A DNA stretch of 64,000 nt from Henningerozyma blattae CBS 6284 (taxonomy: Eukaryota; Ascomycota; Saccharomycetes; Saccharomycetales; Saccharomycetaceae): positions 806,001 to 870,000 of the forward strand of contig NC_020186.1 in NCBI RefSeq assembly GCF_000315915.1, given 5' to 3'. The translations under genes and the position numbers were made by a program. The notes under the pieces were generated by a model that ran no database searches, was not told where the DNA came from, and was given only the letters and a program-made list of their open reading frames with translations. Below are positions 59,439 to 64,000 of this stretch, piece by piece. Each line of letters starts with the position of its first letter. Positions within the stretch are counted from its first letter, which is position 1.

Positions 59439-61316
59439 TTAAAAAAAGCTACTACAAATGTCTTTTAATTGAGTTTCTTCTGATGTCAAGATATCATAAT
59501 TGGATATAACTTTCAGGATCATCCCAGCTACGAATTTACCATTATTAAAGCCACTTTTCGATGCATTATCTTCATTATTTTTTAATGGTAATAATGTTTC
59601 TAAAACCAAAAGAATGTCTTTAAAATGTGAAACTATAAGTTTGTCACTTTCTTTTGAACATTTTGATTCAATGTTTTTAAAATATATCCCCAATGTCTTA
59701 CTTATTTGGAAAAGGTATGATATCGAAATATTATTTCCATTTGAAGAATTTTCATCAAATTTAAAGACTTTATCCCATAATTTCATTAATATTTCATCTT
59801 TAGTATCTGTTCTAGCTACTAACAACTTATCTAATGATAGTGCTGAGGTTAAACTTTCATTTTCTAATATTATATCTAAAATAGGACAAGTATCGTTCGA
59901 TGAGATTAGTTTTTGGATCATAGAACTTGGTAAAACAGTAATTAATTTTTTCAATAGGGAAGATAATAAAGGTAATAAATTTGTGAAATATTTTGTTTGA
60001 TCTTGAATCACTTTCAATACAATGGCTAATTTGTATAATTCATCTTGAGTTAAAGTCATTGCTATAGTTATTGATAACAATTTTCTTAACAGATCCAAGA
60101 ATCCTTGGAACTGCATTGGATCTTTGATAAAACTAGTCTTTTCAATTAATAGAGAGATTGGGATATCGTTGAGGATAAGATCTGCGTCTTGTTTACTATT
60201 AATTGAATTTGATAATAAAATAAATGCTGCTGCTAATTGATAACCATTCTGAGAACTTTTAATGATATTGTAACATAAATGTCTTTCATTAACATTTGAA
60301 ATAGTTAAATTGGATGATACATAACCAACAGATGATGATAATCTTCTCATTACAATTAATTTATTATAAAATTCTTTGGGAAATAATATATTCAAAGATT
60401 CAAATAAATTTGTTTGAATTTTTAAGACTTGATCATCTAAATTTTGAAAATTAATCTTTAAATTTTTCTCCAATATGATTTCCAAACATTTAGTAAAATT
60501 TAATATCAAATCAGTAAATGGGTCATCAATTTCCTCCATCATTTCACTAGCATCATGAGATTCATTTTCTTCACTAGCATCTCCTATATCTATACTAGAT
60601 ATCAAAGGAGCCACTTTTACAATGAACTCTGTTAAAATTGATATATTAGAAACAGTAGTATCTTCGGAATGAATGTCTAAGATATCAACCAAAATCTCTG
60701 AAGCTAATAAAAGTATTTCATATTCATCATTTATTAAAGGTTGATATTTCAATAGTAATTTAAATAGGGGACCTCTTAAATAGGTGGAGAATCTTTTAAT
60801 CAAATTGTCGTTTTCGAGAATTAAATTTTTCACAAGAACAATTGATCTCATTTGTAAAGTGGACAATAATTTATCAGTATCATCAGAATTTGTAATAGAA
60901 TCTAAATTAAATATTCTTGGTATATAATAATCAATTAATCGAATTTTCTTCTCAAGCTTTATTTCTGAAGTTATATCACCATCAATTAGAATCTTTCTAT
61001 TATCATCATTATCCACAAGACCATTAGCTATACATCTAATAAGTTCGGAGACTAACTTGAAAAGGGTTAATTGATCTCCAGTGGTGTCTTGCGAATGGAA
61101 ACAAATATCCAAGAATGATTGTAACACTCTCAATAATTGAGAAAACAATCCTGATTGACCTATTACGTTTCTATTATCAGGTGCTCTTAAGGAGACAGCC
61201 AACTGATCCAATACAGTAAGATATCCCTCCAAATATACATCTTGTAATGGGATGTCCTCAACATTGGAGGCATTTATAATTGGTTGAAGTCCAAATAAGA
61301 TATCTTCGTAATCCAT
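59439..61316 (-). CDS. BEM4: Bem4-like Rho GTPase chaperone/adaptor (armadillo-like)
   Basis: 625 residues (S. cerevisiae Bem4 is 633). Bem4 binds Cdc42 and other Rho GTPases in polarity and filamentous MAPK signalling. The whole protein reads as alpha-helical solenoid with regular Leu/Ile spacing, like the SmgGDS/armadillo family. The N-terminus (MDYEDILFGLQPIINASNVEDI) is intact. Counterpart YPL161C. REV3 and other genes that separate MRX4 and BEM4 in S. cerevisiae are missing. Confidence 0.88.
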   Translation of the reverse strand: MDYEDILFGLQPIINASNVEDIPLQDVYLEGYLTVLDQLAVSLRAPDNRNVIGQSGLFSQLLRVLQSFLDICFHSQDTTGDQLTLFKLVSELIRCIANGLVDNDDNRKILIDGDITSEIKLEKKIRLIDYYIPRIFNLDSITNSDDTDKLLSTLQMRSIVLVKNLILENDNLIKRFSTYLRGPLFKLLLKYQPLINDEYEILLLASEILVDILDIHSEDTTVSNISILTEFIVKVAPLISSIDIGDASEENESHDASEMMEEIDDPFTDLILNFTKCLEIILEKNLKINFQNLDDQVLKIQTNLFESLNILFPKEFYNKLIVMRRLSSSVGYVSSNLTISNVNERHLCYNIIKSSQNGYQLAAAFILLSNSINSKQDADLILNDIPISLLIEKTSFIKDPMQFQGFLDLLRKLLSITIAMTLTQDELYKLAIVLKVIQDQTKYFTNLLPLLSSLLKKLITVLPSSMIQKLISSNDTCPILDIILENESLTSALSLDKLLVARTDTKDEILMKLWDKVFKFDENSSNGNNISISYLFQISKTLGIYFKNIESKCSKESDKLIVSHFKDILLVLETLLPLKNNEDNASKSGFNNGKFVAGMILKVISNYDILTSEETQLKDICSSFF

Positions 61317-62401
61317 TTGAAAAAGCTTTGAAATATTTTATGATTGATTTATTTATGTATGTTTTATTTTTTGCCAGTCTTATAGCACAAATTCAATTCA
61401 ATTCAATACAAGCTGCACTCAAACTTCAAAGGTCTAATGTACTTACGATCTACTTTACGTCTTTAAAGACATGATGACAAGATTTATCAAGTATTAACTA
61501 ATATTCTTGAATGTTCTATAAGTTTCTTATTATAATTTACTAATGCCGGTGTTCGAACCTTATATAGCACAATACTATTTCGAAAAAAATTAGCACAAGT
61601 GTAATGGCATTAATCTTAAGTGAAGTATTTGAAGTTTAGGCACACTTCTAAACTGGTTCCTTAGATATGCTCGAATTAGTAAAAAATGGCTAGAATTGTG
61701 ATCTCATTAGTTAGAGTCAATAAATGCATCATCGAAAAATAAAAAGCAGGAAAGAGTAAATAAGCTATACACTTCCAATCTGCTCATCTTCTACTATTGT
61801 ATTTGCATGGGTTTAAAATCTTCGCAAAGAGGCTAAGAGATATGCTTTTTTTTTCAAGTATTTGACCTTTACTTAAGTTTAGTATTTTTTTTTTATTTTT
61901 TCTGTTTTATTTTATTTTATCTTTTTTTATTTTCTGTCCAGGATATTAAAGGAGTGATTAAGCTAAACGAAATAAGAAGCGATTGTTTTGATTTTCCATT
62001 CTGGATTTTTTGGACGTTTTCTAACAAAAAAACTGTTGGTTAACTAAGGTTTGTTGAATTATTTATTTAAAGTAACACTCCACTTTGAGGTATTTGTCTA
62101 ATAGTCATCTTATTTTAGCTCAGCTCATCTCATACCCAGTCTACTGCGAGTATTGAAGGCTTTTTTTTATTTTATTTTTCCATTGTTTGATATCTAATTT
62201 AATCATAGTCTTCAATTTACATTTACCTTTGTGCTGACACTATTGTTTCTACTGACAACTGTTTTAGACAAATCCTTTTTTTAAACACACATTTTCTGCT
62301 ATTATAAGCCTATTCCTCTTCTAGTTTGACTTTTCAAAGAAAAATTATATAGATCTACAGTCACACTCACTTCATTTTACTACAATCACATATAATACGC
62401 T
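61317..62401. other. Divergent BEM4/ENV9 intergenic region
   Basis: 1.1 kb, AT-rich with several T8-T10 runs. In S. cerevisiae SRL1 lies on the ENV9 flank; no remnant is visible here. A GGTTCGAA-like string near 61551 is not part of a foldable tRNA. Confidence 0.65.
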
Positions 62402-63400
62402 ATGGTAAGATTCGACCCTGATACACTGCCGTATTATAACCCAGAGTTTGAAAGAAAAGTGGCCATTGTCACGGGTGGTAATAGTGGAATTGGATGGTAT
62501 ACCGTCTTACATTTATATATGCATGGGTTTACCGTATATATATTTGGTAGAAACTCTAATCGAGTTAATAAAGCCACAAATGAAATAACTACTGAAGCTA
62601 AGAGAAGATATATTAGTTTGAACGCTAAAATAAAGAAAGATGGTACACCTAACATAGAAAATAGATATATGGGTAATATCAATTATATTCATGCAGATTT
62701 GGCTGATTTGAAATCAGTAGAACATGCATGTAAGAAATTTATTAAATTGGAACATCAATTAGATGTATTAATAAATAATGCTGCAGTAATGGCTCTACCA
62801 TATGAAATTACTAAGGATGGGTTTGAATTACAAATGCAAACAGATTATATATCACATTTTCTACTGACTATGAGGTTATTGCCTCTTTTAAAAAGAACAA
62901 ACGGTAGATTAATCAATTTATCATCTCTGGGTCATATCCTAGAATTATGGTATTGGCCGATGAATCAAACATGGAATTTTAAACCTAATATGATCTTTAC
63001 TTGGTTCCGGTACGCTATGGCGAAGACTGCTTTGATTCAGTTCACTAAGATGATTTCTATTAAAAACCCGGATATCTTATGTCTCTCGATTCACCCTGGT
63101 TTAATGATGAACACAAATCTATTTAGTTATTGGACAAGATTACCCATTGTAGGGATATTCTTTTGGGCACTTTTCCAAATAGTTTCATATTTCTTTGGAG
63201 TCTCTAATGAAGAAGGTTCTCTAGCAACGATACGTTGTGCCTTATCTGAAGATTTATGTTATGAATCAGATAATGGGAAATATTTTTCAACAGGCGGTGT
63301 GGAATCAAGACCAAGTTATGTGGCAAATAACCTTGATGATGCAGCTTCCACATGGATTTGGACTATTCATCAACTAAGAGATAGAGGGTTTGAAATATGA
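62402..63400 (+). CDS. ENV9: Short-chain dehydrogenase/reductase Env9
   Basis: 332 residues (S. cerevisiae Env9 is 330). An SDR oxidoreductase of lipid droplets, involved in droplet morphology and vacuolar processing; its substrate is not settled. The cofactor motif is TGGNSGIG (residues 24-31), the NNAAV block is near residue 125, and the catalytic pair is Tyr204 and Lys208 in YAMAK, with the Ser in [10 protein letters not shown] hydrophobic helix at about 232-262 ([25 protein letters not shown]) could insert in the droplet surface. Counterpart YOR246C. Confidence 0.94.
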   Translation: MVRFDPDTLPYYNPEFERKVAIVTGGNSGIGWYTVLHLYMHGFTVYIFGRNSNRVNKATNEITTEAKRRYISLNAKIKKDGTPNIENRYMGNINYIHADLADLKSVEHACKKFIKLEHQLDVLINNAAVMALPYEITKDGFELQMQTDYISHFLLTMRLLPLLKRTNGRLINLSSLGHILELWYWPMNQTWNFKPNMIFTWFRYAMAKTALIQFTKMISIKNPDILCLSIHPGLMMNTNLFSYWTRLPIVGIFFWALFQIVSYFFGVSNEEGSLATIRCALSEDLCYESDNGKYFSTGGVESRPSYVANNLDDAASTWIWTIHQLRDRGFEI

Positions 63401-63650
63401 CAAATCAAACAAAAAACATAAAGACTCTTTGAGTTTGCAATCGTAGAAGATATCGCCAACCTACCAGAATACTATCTTCTCTTTTGCTCTTCATATATAT
63501 TACATTGGAACATTCCCGTTAAGCCATAATCTCTATCATTTAACGTTACTCCTCATCTACATATAATATACCATTTATAGATTATTCTGCACCTCTAGTT
63601 TTCGTATTTTTTTTAAACTCTTTGATTTTTTAAATTAACGCTCTTTTTTT

Positions 63651-63687
63651 CAAGTTCTTTTCAAGTTCTTTACAAGTTCTTTTCAAG
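63651..63687. repeat. 11-bp tandem repeat CAAGTTCTTTT, about 3.4 copies
   Basis: CAAGTTCTTTT, CAAGTTCTTTA, CAAGTTCTTTT and a final CAAG, about 250 bp downstream of ENV9. Confidence 0.9.
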
Positions 63688-63880
63688 AATGTCCAATATA
63701 AACCTAGTTTATTTTCCAAATAGGAAGTAACCTCTACCATTGTTTGATAAGCTAATTCTGATTCAAATATGTAATTATCGCATATATGATTCTAATAAAG
63801 TTAATTAATTCTAGTATATAATCGTTTTCCTCTTTAATGATTATGTAAAAAAATTGCCGGTAGCGGCTTCAGATTTTATC

Positions 63881-63894
63881 ACGAAACACGAAAT
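63881..63894 (+). promoter_or_regulatory. Two tandem SCB sites (CACGAAACACGAAA)
   Basis: Two exact CACGAAA Swi4/Swi6 cell-cycle boxes placed head to tail without a gap. They lie 106 bp from the right edge, so they may serve a G1/S gene just outside the window. Confidence 0.6.
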
Positions 63895-64000
63895 AAAGCC
63901 GTTTTGGTCAAATTTTTTTAATGACTGAATGCAATTGCAACCTGAAAAATTATTCAATATACATTTAGAGATTTTAACGATGATTATATATATATATATA

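Larger units (their letters stand above)
63401..64000. other. Region downstream of ENV9 to the window edge
   Basis: 600 bp with an 11-bp tandem repeat, two tandem SCB sites and a TA repeat at the very end. No gene is seen; the next gene lies outside. Confidence 0.7.

Noticed and set aside
61540..61570. Possible tRNA B box (GGTTCGAA on the minus strand)
   Set aside because: The flanking bases do not form a T-stem and there is no A box or acceptor stem at the right distance.

Overview
The window is nuclear DNA of a budding yeast (Saccharomycetaceae). It is strongly AT-rich and holds about 30 intronless protein genes read in the standard code, rich in Asn, Ser and Asp homopolymer tracts. Almost every gene can be matched to a Saccharomyces cerevisiae gene, by recognisable sequence or by sequence plus position. 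Names and gene order are given from knowledge of S. cerevisiae; no search was run.

Layout. Positions 1-25 kb interleave genes that in S. cerevisiae lie on chromosome XIII (ESC1, TRS130, SCJ1, CEF1, EFR3, DML1, YMR209C) with genes from chromosome XV (HEM4, CAF20, a dead TPO4, YTM1). Positions 25-40 kb follow the XV order (VPH1, HRK1, PNT1, RBL2, DSE3, RPN8, HNT3). Positions 40-63 kb interleave XV genes (CDC31, OSW1, SEC63, NAT5, TMA16, ENV9) with XVI genes (MRPL40, NIP100, TRE1/2, DAP1, MEX67, MRX4, BEM4). Essential genes expected between them in an unduplicated genome are absent (GPN2, GCD1, RPT4, SPT14, CLP1 and others). This pattern suggests one of two sister tracks in a post-whole-genome-duplication yeast that sorted its duplicates largely independently of S. 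cerevisiae. The Vanderwaltozyma/Tetrapisispora group is my best guess, as an inference.

The genes are housekeeping: secretion and ER (SCJ1, SEC63, TRS130), RNA and ribosome biogenesis (CEF1, MEX67, YTM1, TMA16, CAF20), mitochondria (PNT1, MRPL40, MRX4, DML1), vacuole and plasma membrane (VPH1, EFR3, HRK1, TRE1/2), microtubules (RBL2, CDC31, NIP100), proteasome (RPN8) and heme (HEM4, DAP1). There is no operon-like arrangement. I found no convincing tRNA, rRNA, CRISPR, LTR element or virus-derived sequence.

I see no clearly new multi-gene system. The items most worth a second look are: a multiply broken TPO-type transporter at the TPO4 position; PNT1 split by a frameshift exactly at an A10 tract; a GC-rich island before HRK1 whose two interleaved 7-bp inverted repeats have pseudoknot topology; and regulatory sites that fit the neighbouring gene's biology (Ace2/Swi5 cores before DSE3, Reb1 plus proteasome box before RPN8, PAC/RRPE before YTM1 and TMA16, a Puf3 motif after MRPL40).
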